A stretch of 64,000 bases of DNA from Streptomyces sp. VRA16 Mangrove soil (GTDB taxonomy: Bacteria; Actinomycetota; Actinomycetes; Streptomycetales; Streptomycetaceae): the NCBI RefSeq assembly GCF_017377775.1, contig NZ_JAFVLN010000015.1, positions 185,209 to 249,208 on the forward strand. The letters run 5' to 3'. Positions 1-8,133 of the stretch are shown here, piece after piece (within the stretch, counting starts at the first letter, position 1; each line of letters opens with the position of its first letter). The position numbers and the translations under genes were made by a program. The notes under the pieces are model-generated. The model did not search any database, was not told the DNA's origin, and saw only the letters and a program-made list of their open reading frames with translations.

Positions 1-2
1 CG

Positions 3-1682
3 CTGGTGTTCCGGCGGCGGAGTGGGGGCGGTGCGGCGTCCGTCCCGGTGCCTCGGCATCGGGCGGGGCCCGTGGTGCGGGCCTTGTTGTTGGTGGGGCG
101 GGAGCGGGGGCTGGGCGAACTCGTCTCGAAGGTAGGGGAGTTGGCGCAGTGGGTGCCGGGGCCGCGGTCGGCGCGCGGCGAGCGCCTGCCCGGCGTCGAG
201 GTGCCGCCTCGCCCGCCCGGCGGCCCCGGGCGGCAGGCCGCCCAAGGCTCTGCCGGCGTCGAAGCTTCCTGGTGGGCCGCGCATCTCGTCAGTGAGGTGC
301 TGGTGCGTGTGGCGGATGCCGAGAGGTTTCTGTCCGTGCTGGAGGAGCTCGCCGACCGGGGGGTGTTCGGGCCCTGGTTCTGGATGGAGCTGCCGGTCTC
401 GGACGATGTGCGGTTCGCGTTGTTGCGGCGGCTCGTCGTGCACGATCCCGAGCCGGGGGAGGGGGAGCGGCACCTGGACGTCGTCGCGGAGCTGCTCGAC
501 CGGGAACCGGCGCGGGTGCAGCGGCAGTTGACGCGGTGGTTCGACGACGAGCGGGTGCTGCCCGCGCTGCCCGACGCCACCGTGGCGACGGCCGCGCAGG
601 CCCTGCTGCACACCCACCGGCACCGGGCCGTCGACGACCTCGTGGAGGCGCTGGTGGACTGTGCCCACCCGCGCGCCGACGAACTGCTCGCCGCGCTCGC
701 CGAGGAGGAGCCGTCCGCGGTGTGCCGGGCCGTCGACCGGTGGGCGCACGACGAGCGCCCCGCCCGGCACGTGGCGGCGGTCGCCTACGGGCTGCGGGCC
801 GCGCCACGGGTCACGAGCGAGGCCGACCGGGAACTGCTGCGGTACGCCGCGCTCGCCCTGCTGGCCCGCCCCGCCGACTGCAGCCTGCACGGCGCCGCGC
901 TCGCCCTCCTCGTACGGGATCCGTGCTCGCGGGCCGCGTATCTGGAGCGGGCCCTCGCCCGGTTCGCGGCGGGGGACGGGCAGCTGCCCGCCGCCGCGCT
1001 CGCGACCGCGCTCGCCACCCACCCCGAGTCCGTCCTGGAGGCCTTCCAGGGGCGGTTGCGCGCGCCCGGGCCCGGCCTCGCCGACGTGCTGCGGACGCTC
1101 GCCGACGTGACGGAGCCCGCGCTCGCCCGGCGCGCCGCCACGCTCGTACAGGAGGTGGCGGACGAGCGGCCCGAGGCGGCGGCCGCGCAGGTCGCGGCCT
1201 TCGTCGAGCGGCGTCTCGAACACGGGCCGGTGGCCAGGTCGGTGCTCTTCCCGCTGGTGGTGACGTTGCTGCTGCCCTCGAAACCCGTCGTCGTGCGGGC
1301 CGCCGTCGCGCCCGTGCTCGCCGCCCCCGGCACCGCCGTATCGCGGGCGCTGCGGACCAAGCTGCTCGACATACTGCTGGCGCAGGAGCGCGACCCCGAG
1401 GTGCTCGACGCCGTGCTCGGCGCCGCGGCCCGGGGCGCCGCGCGGCAGGGGCAGTCGCGGTCGCGGGCGCTGGTGCACCGGACGGGCACGCTGCTCGTGC
1501 GGACACCGGAGGGCGCGGCCCGCTTCGACCGGCGGCTCGTGGAGCTGGCGCGGGAGGTCCCCGGGTTCGCGGGGCTGCTCGCCCGGTGGCTGGGGGCCGC
1601 GCCGCAGGAGTGGGCGGCGCTGGTCGGGCCCAGCGCGCGCCGGATGATCGAGAACCTGGCGGGGGTGCGGGTCCCGGCCTAG
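3..1682 (+). CDS. HEAT-repeat-like helical protein, C-terminal part (left-truncated)
   Basis: The reading frame is open from the window edge to a TAG at 1680-1682. A GTG at 6 is the first possible start, but the frame is also open before it and there is no room to see a ribosome site, so this is probably the end of a longer gene. From about residue 90 the protein is Ala/Leu/Arg-rich and built of repeated amphipathic helices (for example the segments around residues 130-190 and 400-520), the look of HEAT/armadillo solenoids used for protein binding. I see no catalytic motif, signal peptide or membrane segment. The stop codon lies exactly at the end of the repeat element that follows. Function unknown. 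Confidence 0.6.
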   Translation: MVFRRRSGGGAASVPVPRHRAGPVVRALLLVGRERGLGELVSKVGELAQWVPGPRSARGERLPGVEVPPRPPGGPGRQAAQGSAGVEASWWAAHLVSEVLVRVADAERFLSVLEELADRGVFGPWFWMELPVSDDVRFALLRRLVVHDPEPGEGERHLDVVAELLDREPARVQRQLTRWFDDERVLPALPDATVATAAQALLHTHRHRAVDDLVEALVDCAHPRADELLAALAEEEPSAVCRAVDRWAHDERPARHVAAVAYGLRAAPRVTSEADRELLRYAALALLARPADCSLHGAALALLVRDPCSRAAYLERALARFAAGDGQLPAAALATALATHPESVLEAFQGRLRAPGPGLADVLRTLADVTEPALARRAATLVQEVADERPEAAAAQVAAFVERRLEHGPVARSVLFPLVVTLLLPSKPVVVRAAVAPVLAAPGTAVSRALRTKLLDILLAQERDPEVLDAVLGAAARGAARQGQSRSRALVHRTGTLLVRTPEGAARFDRRLVELAREVPGFAGLLARWLGAAPQEWAALVGPSARRMIENLAGVRVPA

Positions 1683-2025
1683 GGCCTGTGGCGAACGTCC
1701 CGTCGTCCGCCCGGAGGGCGGGCCCCGCGGCGTCCGGGGCGTGCTCTCCGGGGGGTCCCCCGGCCGGAGGCTCTCGGCGTGCAGGGCGCAAGGCCTCGTA
1801 CGGGGTGTACTCGGCCTTACGCCCGGCGCGGCGAAAGGGGAGCGAGCATGCCGGGCGTTGCGGGGCCGGGGGCACCTACCCGCGGTAGCCGGGGGAGGGG
1901 CTTTCGACGCACGCCCCAGGGCCTGTGCCGCCCCGGGGCCTGTCCCGTGGGTCGGTTCGCAGCCGGGTGGCCCGCGACGAGATCCTCCCCCGGTTTCCGG
2001 CCGGGGGACCCCTGGGCAGGCCCTA
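1680..2025. repeat. Intergenic repeat element with inverted ends that carry both flanking stop codons
   Basis: The ends are a perfect 9-bp inverted repeat, TAGGGCCTG at 1680-1688 and CAGGCCCTA at 2017-2025. The left TAG is the stop of the upstream gene; the right end, read on the minus strand, is the TAG stop of the MFS gene. The interior is GC-rich with many short hairpins. About 25 bp from 1699 (CCCGTCGTCCGC then CGGAG and GCGGGC) nearly match positions 4386-4410 of the second element upstream of ribF, and a later part around 1848 also resembles that element, so both belong to one family. No protein is encoded. Confidence 0.5.
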
Positions 2026-3285
2026 GAGGATCCGCAGGTCCCTGGCGCGGCCCACCGGGGTCGCGAGCAGGTAGAGCCCGGGGAGCAGAGCCGCCGCGCA
2101 CACCGTCCACAGGGCCGCGTGCGTCCCCGCGTACGTGGCGAGCAGACCGGCGGTCAGCGCCCCGAGCGGCAGGGCGCCCCAGGAGACGAAGCGGACCGTC
2201 GCCATCACGCGCGAGAGCAGCTCCGGCGGCGACTGGGTCTGGCGGTAGGTGCGGGTGGTGATGGAGCCGATGACGCTGCCGAACGCGAAGCCGGCGTTGC
2301 CGAGGGCGAACCAGAACGCGTCGCCCGCCGACGTGGTCAGCGGCGCGAGCAGCAGCAGCGCGCCGCCCGCGAGATCGGCCACGATGATGCCGCGCGCGGT
2401 GCCCAGGCGCCGGGTCACCCGGACCGCGACGAACGACCCGGCCAGCGCTCCGACGCCGTCCATGGCGAGGACGAGACCGAGCTGTACGGAGTTCAGACCG
2501 GCCTCGCGGACCAGGTAGAGCGGGGTGAGGGCGACCAGGGCCGCGTTCAGGAAGTTGGCGGCGGTCGCCCAGATCATGCAGGGGCCGATGACCGGGTGCC
2601 GGGTCACGTACCGCCAGCCCTCGCGGATCAGCCGCAGCGCGCTCTCACCGGTGCGCGGCGCCGGACGGCTCTCGGGCAGGGTGCGCAGCAGCACGGCGGA
2701 GACGAGGTAGCTCGCGGTGTCCACGACGAGCGCGCCGACCGGGCCGGTCGCGCCGATCAGGACACCGCCGAGCGACGGGCCGCCGGTGTCGGTGACGGCG
2801 TGCGTGCCGGACATCACGCTGTTGCGGGCGGCGAGCTGCCGGGCCGGGACGACGGCGGGCAGGAACGTCGAGTTGCCGATGTCGAACAGCACCGTCGCCG
2901 CGCCCGTGACCAGCGCCGCGAACAGCAGATGCCCGTAGGTCAGCGCGTCGAACCACCAGGCCACCGGCAGCGAGCCGAGCGCGAGAAACCGTACGAGGTC
3001 GAGCACGACCTGGAGCCTGCGCAGCGGGACGCGTTGCGCGACGACACCCGCCGGCAGGCTCAGCAGCAGCCAGCAGAGCTGGCCCGCGGCGGCGAGCAGG
3101 GCGGTCTGGAAGGCCGTGGCGTCCAGGACGGTCAGCGCGACCAGCGGCAGCGCGAGCGCGGTGACGGCGGTGCCCGCGTTGCTGACCGTGGCGGCGGTCC
3201 AGTACCGCCAGAAGACGCCCGGCGGCGACGGGTCCTCGTCCTGGCGTCGTTCTTCGAGGCCGGAGGCTGCTTGCTGGACGGTCAC
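2023..3285 (-). CDS. MFS transporter (drug-efflux-type)
   Basis: A 420-residue integral membrane protein with about twelve hydrophobic segments, beginning near residue 17 (FWRYWTAATVSNAGTAVTAL) and including the MFS-type cytoplasmic loop with RVPLRRLQ after the second segment. Size and pattern fit the MFS_3/enterobactin-exporter-like (MFS_1) group common in actinomycetes. GTG at 3285 is preferred because GGGGGAG lies 7 bases upstream. The same frame stays open far upstream, but that stretch is antisense to two real genes. It is divergent from a HxlR-peroxiredoxin regulator with shared operator-like repeats between them, so it is probably that regulator's target. The substrate cannot be told from sequence. 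Confidence 0.88.
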   Translation of the reverse strand: MTVQQAASGLEERRQDEDPSPPGVFWRYWTAATVSNAGTAVTALALPLVALTVLDATAFQTALLAAAGQLCWLLLSLPAGVVAQRVPLRRLQVVLDLVRFLALGSLPVAWWFDALTYGHLLFAALVTGAATVLFDIGNSTFLPAVVPARQLAARNSVMSGTHAVTDTGGPSLGGVLIGATGPVGALVVDTASYLVSAVLLRTLPESRPAPRTGESALRLIREGWRYVTRHPVIGPCMIWATAANFLNAALVALTPLYLVREAGLNSVQLGLVLAMDGVGALAGSFVAVRVTRRLGTARGIIVADLAGGALLLLAPLTTSAGDAFWFALGNAGFAFGSVIGSITTRTYRQTQSPPELLSRVMATVRFVSWGALPLGALTAGLLATYAGTHAALWTVCAAALLPGLYLLATPVGRARDLRIL

Positions 3286-3314
3286 CGATGATCTCCCCCA
3301 CTGGGTCTCTTTTG

Positions 3315-3352
3315 GGAACTCACTCGTTCCAGGTAAGTTCCTATCGGGAACT
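3315..3352. promoter_or_regulatory. Paired operator-like inverted repeats between MFS gene and HxlR regulator
   Basis: Two adjacent dyads share the half-site GGAAC/GTTCC: GGAAC(N6)GTTCC at 3315-3330 and AGTTCC(N5)GGAACT at 3336-3352, with centres about 22 bp apart (two helical turns). They sit in the 126-bp divergent intergenic region. HxlR regulators bind dyads next to their own gene and usually control the divergent neighbour, so this is the likely operator. The pairing is visible; the binding is inferred. Confidence 0.55.
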
Positions 3353-3411
3353 GACCTGATGGCGCAAGATGGACGACGACAACGCACACCGCGGCGAGAG
3401 GGCGGGGAGTC

Positions 3412-4299
3412 ATGGTCAGGTCCGTGCCGGAGCGCGACGCGGCCTGTGCGATCGCGCAGGCCGCCGCCGTGGTCGGTGACTGGTGGAGCCTGCTCCTGGT
3501 CCGGGAGACCGCGCGCGGCCACCACCGCTTCGACGAGCTCCAGGAGGAGCTGGGCATCTCCCGCAAGGTGCTCACCGAGCGCCTCGCCCACCTCGTGGCC
3601 GCCGAGGTCCTGGAGAAGGTGCCCTACCAGAGCGCCCCGGTCCGCCACGAGTACCGGCTCACGCCGAGCGGCCGCGGACTGCTGCCCGTCCTGCTGTCGA
3701 TGCAGGACTGGGCCGACCGCTGGGTCTTCGGCGACGGCTCGCTCAGCGGCACCGCCGACGAGGAGAGCGAGCAGGCGCGGCGCGCGGCGGCCCTGCTGGG
3801 GGAGCGGCTGCCGGCTCTGGAGCTGCCCGGGCACGTGGACGGCGCCCCCGTGGACCCGGTCGCACCCGCCGCGCAGGCCGCCGCCACCGTCCTGTTCTGC
3901 TACCCGGCGACGGGCCGCCCGAGCCCGTTGCCCGAAGGGTGGGGCGACATCCCCGGCACCGTCGGCTGCACCCTGGAGAACCGGCTGTTCCGGGACGCCT
4001 ACGAGGACTTCCGCGCGGCCGGCGCCGAGGTGCGCGGCGTCAGCACCCAACGCCCGGACGAGCAAAGGGTGTTCGCCGTCGAGGAGGGCATCCCCTTCAC
4101 CCTGCTCTCGGACGTCGACCTGCGCCTGGCCGCCGCCCTGCGACTGCCCGTGTTCCGCGCCGGGCAGGCACTGCGGCTCAAGCGCGCGGTGCTCGTCGTC
4201 GGCCGGGACCGGGTGGTGCGGCACGTGCGGTTCCCCGTGACGGACATTCCGGAAGCGGTGCGGGAGGCGCTGGCCGTGGCGCGCGGCCTCGCCGGATGA
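3412..4299 (+). CDS. HxlR-type winged-helix regulator fused to a peroxiredoxin (BCP/PrxQ-like) domain
   Basis: 295 residues in two parts. Residues 8-110 form a HxlR wHTH: Cys12 at the usual sensing position, then GDWWSLLLVRE, a recognition-helix region LGISRKVLTERLAHLVAAEVL, and the wing HEYRLTPSGRGLLPVL. Residues 155-290 match the BCP/PrxQ thioredoxin fold: VLFCYP near 160, an insertion with GWGDIPG, the peroxidatic-type motif GCT at 185-187 (Cys186), RDAYEDFRAAGAEVRGVST, and a DRVVRHVRFPVTD strand. The resolving cysteine found five residues after the first in many PrxQ proteins is Arg here, leaving Cys12, Cys163 and Cys186. Likely a thiol-based redox sensor controlling the divergent MFS exporter; that role is inferred. 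Confidence 0.85.
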   Translation: MVRSVPERDAACAIAQAAAVVGDWWSLLLVRETARGHHRFDELQEELGISRKVLTERLAHLVAAEVLEKVPYQSAPVRHEYRLTPSGRGLLPVLLSMQDWADRWVFGDGSLSGTADEESEQARRAAALLGERLPALELPGHVDGAPVDPVAPAAQAAATVLFCYPATGRPSPLPEGWGDIPGTVGCTLENRLFRDAYEDFRAAGAEVRGVSTQRPDEQRVFAVEEGIPFTLLSDVDLRLAAALRLPVFRAGQALRLKRAVLVVGRDRVVRHVRFPVTDIPEAVREALAVARGLAG

Positions 4300-4368
4300 C
4301 CTGCGGTGGGTGGGCCGGGGCGAGGCGCCGGGCCCCGGCATGGCACTCTTAGACCTGCGTAATCGGTA

Positions 4369-4483
4369 AGAGCCTGTCTTTGAACCCCCGTCGTCCGCGC
4401 GGAGCGCGGGCGCAGCGACGGTCGGTGCGGCGAGCGTGCGTGCCGGGCGTCGGGGCGCGGACGGAGGTTCAAAGACAGGCTCT
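4369..4483. repeat. 115-bp MITE-like element with 18-bp perfect terminal inverted repeats
   Basis: The left end AGAGCCTGTCTTTGAACC (4369-4386) is the exact reverse complement of 4466-4483. The GC-rich interior has its own palindromes and shares about 25 bp with the element at 1680-2025. GTAAGAGC occurs at 4366-4373 and again at 4494-4501, flanking the right side after 10 extra bases, a possible imperfect target duplication. It lies 56 bp upstream of ribF and could separate that gene from its native promoter or supply a hairpin in its leader. It is too short to encode a transposase. Confidence 0.7.
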
Positions 4484-4539
4484 GAGTGCCGTAGTAAGAG
4501 CAGTAACGGTCGTACACAGGTTTGCGAGGAGCAATCACC

Positions 4540-5490
4540 GTGCAGCGCTGGCGTGGCTTGGAGGACATCCCCCAGGACTGGGGGCGCAGCGTCGTCACCA
4601 TCGGCTCCTACGACGGGGTGCACCGCGGGCACCAGCTGATCATCGGCCGCGCCGTGGAGCGCGCCCGCGAGCTGGGCGTCCCCGCGGTCGTGGTCACCTT
4701 CGACCCGCACCCGAGCGAGGTCGTGCGGCCCGGTTCGCACCCGCCGCTGCTCGCGCCGCACCACCGGCGCGCCGAGCTGATGGCCGAGCTGGGCGTCGAC
4801 GCCGTACTGATCCTGCCGTTCACCACCGAGTTCTCGAAGCTGTCGCCGGCCGAGTTCGTGGCCAAGGTGCTCGTCGACAAGCTGCACGCGCGCCTGGTCG
4901 TCGAGGGCCCCAACTTCCGCTTCGGGCACAAGGCCGCGGGCGATGTGGAGTTCCTCGCCGAGCAGGGCGCGACCTACGACTTCGAGGTCGAGGTCATCGA
5001 CCTGAAGGTGAGCGGGAACGCGGGCGGCGGCGCCCCCTTCTCCTCCACCCTCACCCGCAACCTGGTCGCCGAGGGCGACGTCGAGGGCGCCGCCGAGATC
5101 CTCGGCCGGCCGCACCGGGTCGAGGGCGTCGTCGTGCGCGGCGCGCAGCGCGGCCGTGAGCTGGGCTTCCCCACCGCCAACGTGGAGACGCTCCCGCACA
5201 CCGCGATCCCGGCCGACGGCGTCTACGCGGGATGGCTGCACGTGAACGGCGAGGCGATGCCCGCCGCGATCTCGGTCGGCACGAACCCGCAGTTCGACGG
5301 CACCGAGCGGACCGTCGAGGCGTACGCGATCGACCGCGTCGGCCTCGATCTGTACGGGCTGCACGTCGCCGTCGACTTCCTGGCCTTCGTGCGCGGGATG
5401 TCGAAGTTCGACTCGCTGGAGCAGCTCGTCGAGGCGATCGCCGACGACGTGAAGCGGGCACGCGGCATCGTCGAGGCGTACCGGTCCTGA
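4540..5490 (+). CDS. ribF: Bifunctional riboflavin kinase / FAD synthetase
   Basis: A 316-residue cytoplasmic protein, the usual RibF length. Residues 1-190 are the FMN adenylyltransferase domain with the nucleotidyl-transferase signature GSYDGVHRGHQ near 22-32, a TFDPHP motif, and PNFRFGHKAAGD near 130. The C-terminal part is riboflavin kinase, with RGRELGFPTANV near 205-216, PADGVYAGW, and SVGTNPQFDG. It converts riboflavin to FMN and then FAD. GTG at 4540 is chosen for GAGGAG at 4526-4531. Its position before rpsO and pnp is the normal Streptomyces order, except that the T7SS locus separates them here. Confidence 0.97.
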   Translation: MQRWRGLEDIPQDWGRSVVTIGSYDGVHRGHQLIIGRAVERARELGVPAVVVTFDPHPSEVVRPGSHPPLLAPHHRRAELMAELGVDAVLILPFTTEFSKLSPAEFVAKVLVDKLHARLVVEGPNFRFGHKAAGDVEFLAEQGATYDFEVEVIDLKVSGNAGGGAPFSSTLTRNLVAEGDVEGAAEILGRPHRVEGVVVRGAQRGRELGFPTANVETLPHTAIPADGVYAGWLHVNGEAMPAAISVGTNPQFDGTERTVEAYAIDRVGLDLYGLHVAVDFLAFVRGMSKFDSLEQLVEAIADDVKRARGIVEAYRS

Positions 5491-5504
5491 GCGGGTCGGC
5501 ACCT

Positions 5505-5518
5505 GTGACGCAGGTCAC
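5505..5518. promoter_or_regulatory. Crp-like binding site
   Basis: GTGACGCAGGTCAC is an inverted repeat (GTGAC/GTCAC) that also fits the GTG-N6-GNCAC pattern I recall for Streptomyces Crp targets. It lies 78 bp before the AhpD-like start, upstream of a possible -10 element TAGAGG at 5556-5561. The site is seen; regulation is inferred. Confidence 0.4.
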
Positions 5519-5596
5519 GGGTGCGGGTGTCACATACCCGCGGGCCGTCCCGTCGTAGAGGTGTCCTCACTTTTACGGCGCACGAAGGAGCCCGTC

Positions 5597-6067
5597 ATGG
5601 AACCCCGTCTGAACCTCTTCACCAACCCGGCCCTCGGCAAGGTCATCAAGCACGTCGTCGCGGCCGGCCGGGCCGCCGAGGACACCGGTGTGCCGGCGGC
5701 GACGCTGGAGCTGGTCAAGATCCGCGCCAGCCAGATCAACGGCTGCGCGGGCTGCCTCGACATGCACGTCAAGGACGCCGAGGCCGCCGGGGAGACCTCG
5801 GTACGGCTCGCCCTGGTCGCCGCCTGGCGCGAGGCCAAGGTCTTCACCGACGCCGAGAAGGCCGCCCTGGAGCTGGCCGAGGCCGGCACCCGGATCGCCG
5901 ACAGCGCCGGTGTCTCCGACGAGGTGTGGGCGCGGGCCGCCAAGCACTACGACGAGGAGCAGCTCGGCGCGCTCGTCGCGTGCATCGCCATGATCAACAC
6001 CTTCAACCGGTTCAACGTGATGACCCAGCAGCCCGCGGGTGACTACGTCCCCGGTATGTACAGCTGA
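5597..6067 (+). CDS. AhpD / carboxymuconolactone-decarboxylase-family peroxidase
   Basis: 156 residues. The AhpD-type signature is complete: Glu38, Cys50-x-x-Cys53 and His57 in the stretch INGCAGCLDMH, giving E-x11-C-x2-C-x3-H. Small single-domain members of this family reduce hydroperoxides or act as general thiol oxidoreductases, usually as trimers or hexamers. ATG at 5597 follows GAAGGAG. No partner reductase gene is adjacent. A Crp-like site lies upstream, and a strong palindromic terminator separates it from the ABC transporter operon. The physiological substrate is unknown. Confidence 0.85.
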   Translation: MEPRLNLFTNPALGKVIKHVVAAGRAAEDTGVPAATLELVKIRASQINGCAGCLDMHVKDAEAAGETSVRLALVAAWREAKVFTDAEKAALELAEAGTRIADSAGVSDEVWARAAKHYDEEQLGALVACIAMINTFNRFNVMTQQPAGDYVPGMYS

Positions 6068-6078
6068 AGCAGGGGGAC

Positions 6079-6104
6079 GGGCTCGGCTCCGCGGAGCCGA
6101 GCCC
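6079..6104. terminator. Bidirectional terminator between convergent genes
   Basis: A perfect 26-bp palindrome (13-bp arms, GGGCTCGGCTCCG and its complement) fills the 42-bp gap between the AhpD-like gene and the convergent transporter operon. There is no clear T tract, which is common in Streptomyces. Confidence 0.75.
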
Positions 6105-6109
6105 CCCGG

Positions 6110-7141
6110 TCACTGCCCGGCCGCGACCTTCGCCGCCGCCCAGTGGCACGCCACCTGCGCCGCGTCGCCGCCCGTGAGAACCGGCAGGTCCTCGGTGCGG
6201 CACTTGCCGGCGACTCCGGCCCGCTCCGCCTCGCCGCTCGCCAGGACCTGGCAGCGCGCGTGGAAGCGGCAGCCGCCCGGGATCCGCGACGGGTCGGGCG
6301 CCTCGCCCTTCAGCACCACCGGATCGCCGGGAGCCTCCGGAAGGACCGACAACAGGGCCTGCGTGTACGGGTGCTGAGGTGCCGTCAGGACGTCCTCCAC
6401 CTTGCCCGTCTCCACGATCCGGCCCAGATACATCACCGCCACGCGGTCCGCGATGTTCCAGGCGAGACCCAGGTCGTGGGTGACCACCAGCGCCGACAGG
6501 CCCAGTTCCGTGCGCAGCTTCAGGATCAGGGCGAGGATCTCGCCGCGCACGGACGCGTCCAGCGACGCCACCGGCTCGTCCGCCACGATCAGTTCGGGCT
6601 CCAGGACCAGCGCGCCCGCGATGACGACACGCTGGCGCTGGCCGCCCGACAGCTCGTGCGGATAGCGCAGGAAGAACCGCTCCGGCGGGCGGAGTCCCGC
6701 GCGGGACAGGGCACTTGCGACCGCCTCCCGCTCGTCCCCCGTGTGCCCGTGGATACGCAGCCCCTCCGCCACGGCGTCGTACACCGTGTGCCGCGGGTTG
6801 AGCGAGCCGCTCGGGTCCTGGAGGACCAGCTGGACGCGCTTGCGGTACGCCTTGAGCGCGCGCGAGGCGTAGTTCAGCGGCTCGCCCGCGAACGTGACCC
6901 GGCCCGACGTCGGTTTCTCCAGGCCGAGCAGGGTGCGCGCGAGACTCGTCTTGCCGCACCCCGACTCGCCGACCAGGGCCACGATCTCGCCCGGCGCGAT
7001 GTCGAGGTCGACCCCGTCCACGGCCCGTGCCGGGGCGGCGCCGCGCCGGCCGGGGAACGTCACCTGAAGGCGGTCGGCGCTCAGCAGGGGCGGGGTCTCG
7101 GGCTTCTCGCGCGCCCCACTCTTCTCGAGCGTTTCACTCAT
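6110..7141 (-). CDS. Oligopeptide/dipeptide ABC transporter ATPase (OppF/DppF type)
   Basis: 343 residues, cytoplasmic. Walker A GESGCGKTS lies near 58-66, the signature LSGGQRQRV near 163-171, Walker B LIVADEPVASLD near 184-195 and an H-loop VVTHDLG. The C-terminal oligopeptide-transporter extension has two cysteines (CRFHARC) and a late CHW, a known Opp/Dpp feature. It is last of five genes; its ATG overlaps the upstream ATPase stop as ATGA, indicating translational coupling. It powers peptide uptake together with the next ATPase. Confidence 0.95.
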   Translation of the reverse strand: MSETLEKSGAREKPETPPLLSADRLQVTFPGRRGAAPARAVDGVDLDIAPGEIVALVGESGCGKTSLARTLLGLEKPTSGRVTFAGEPLNYASRALKAYRKRVQLVLQDPSGSLNPRHTVYDAVAEGLRIHGHTGDEREAVASALSRAGLRPPERFFLRYPHELSGGQRQRVVIAGALVLEPELIVADEPVASLDASVRGEILALILKLRTELGLSALVVTHDLGLAWNIADRVAVMYLGRIVETGKVEDVLTAPQHPYTQALLSVLPEAPGDPVVLKGEAPDPSRIPGGCRFHARCQVLASGEAERAGVAGKCRTEDLPVLTGGDAAQVACHWAAAKVAAGQ

Positions 7142-8133
7142 CGGGTCTTGCTCCCTGCCTCGACGCCCTGTGCCGGGACGCCAGTTGGACTCACGTGCAC
7201 ACAGGCCGCCCGCCGGCCCTCGCCCCCGGCGCGCAGCACCTGGTCCTCGCTCGCGCAGACGTCGAGCGCGGCCGGGCAGCGCGGATGGAACGTACAGCCG
7301 GACGGCAGCGCCGACGGGTCCGGCGGGTCGCCGGGCAGCCCGCGCGGCGCGAACCGGGACGCCGGGTCGCCGATGGTCGGGAACGCGGCCGAGAGCGCCT
7401 TGGCGTACGGGTGCAGCGCGTTCTCGTACACCTGCTGCGACGGGCCCTCCTCCACCACGCGGCCCGCGTACATCACCGCGAGCCGGTCACAGGTGTCGGA
7501 GAGCACCGCCAGGTCGTGGCTGATCATGACGAGGCCGAGGCCCTGCTCCGCCACCAACTGCTCGATCAGGCGCAGGATCTGGGCCTGGATCATCACGTCG
7601 AGCGCGGTGGTCGGCTCGTCCGCGATGATCAGTTCCGGGTCGCAGGCGAGCGCCATCGCGATCATCACGCGCTGACGCTGGCCACCGGAGAGCTCGTGCG
7701 GATACGCGGCCGCGCGCGCCGCGGGAAGACCCACGTGCTCCAGGAGTTCGGCGACCTTCTTCTTCGCGCCCTCCTGCGTCGCCTTCTTGTGCAGCAGGAT
7801 CGGCTCGGCGATCTGGTCGCCGATGCGGTGCACCGCGTTCAGCGAGTGCATGGCGCCCTGGAAGACGATGGAGGCGCCGGCCCAGCGCACCGCGCGGACC
7901 TGGCCCCACTTCATCTTCAGGACGTCCTCGCCGTTCAGCAGGATCTCGCCGGTGACCTTCGTGCCCACGGGCAGCAGCCGCAGCAGCGCGAGCGCGAGCG
8001 TCGACTTGCCGCAGCCGGACTCGCCCGCGACACCGAGCTTCTGGCCCGCCTCCAGAGTGAGGTTCACCCCGCGCACGGCCTGCGCCCCGCCCGCGTACGT
8101 CACTTCGAGATCGCGTACTTCGAGAAGCGTCAC
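7138..8133 (-). CDS. Oligopeptide/dipeptide ABC transporter ATPase (OppD/DppD type)
   Basis: 331 residues. Walker A GESGCGKST near 38-46, signature LSGGQRQRVM, Walker B LIIADEPTTALDV, switch VMISHDLA. The C-terminal Opp-type region has CTFHPRCPAALDVC, a cysteine cluster typical of this subfamily. The GTG start at 8133 overlaps the permease stop as GTGA, which decides the start. With OppF-type it forms the heterodimeric motor of the importer. Confidence 0.95.
   Translation of the reverse strand: MTLLEVRDLEVTYAGGAQAVRGVNLTLEAGQKLGVAGESGCGKSTLALALLRLLPVGTKVTGEILLNGEDVLKMKWGQVRAVRWAGASIVFQGAMHSLNAVHRIGDQIAEPILLHKKATQEGAKKKVAELLEHVGLPAARAAAYPHELSGGQRQRVMIAMALACDPELIIADEPTTALDVMIQAQILRLIEQLVAEQGLGLVMISHDLAVLSDTCDRLAVMYAGRVVEEGPSQQVYENALHPYAKALSAAFPTIGDPASRFAPRGLPGDPPDPSALPSGCTFHPRCPAALDVCASEDQVLRAGGEGRRAACVHVSPTGVPAQGVEAGSKTR

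Noticed and set aside
3286..5502. A 1159-residue minus-strand open frame running upstream of the MFS gene
   Set aside because: Only its last 420 codons (2023-3285) are a real gene. The rest is antisense to the HxlR-peroxiredoxin gene and ribF, both clearly coding.
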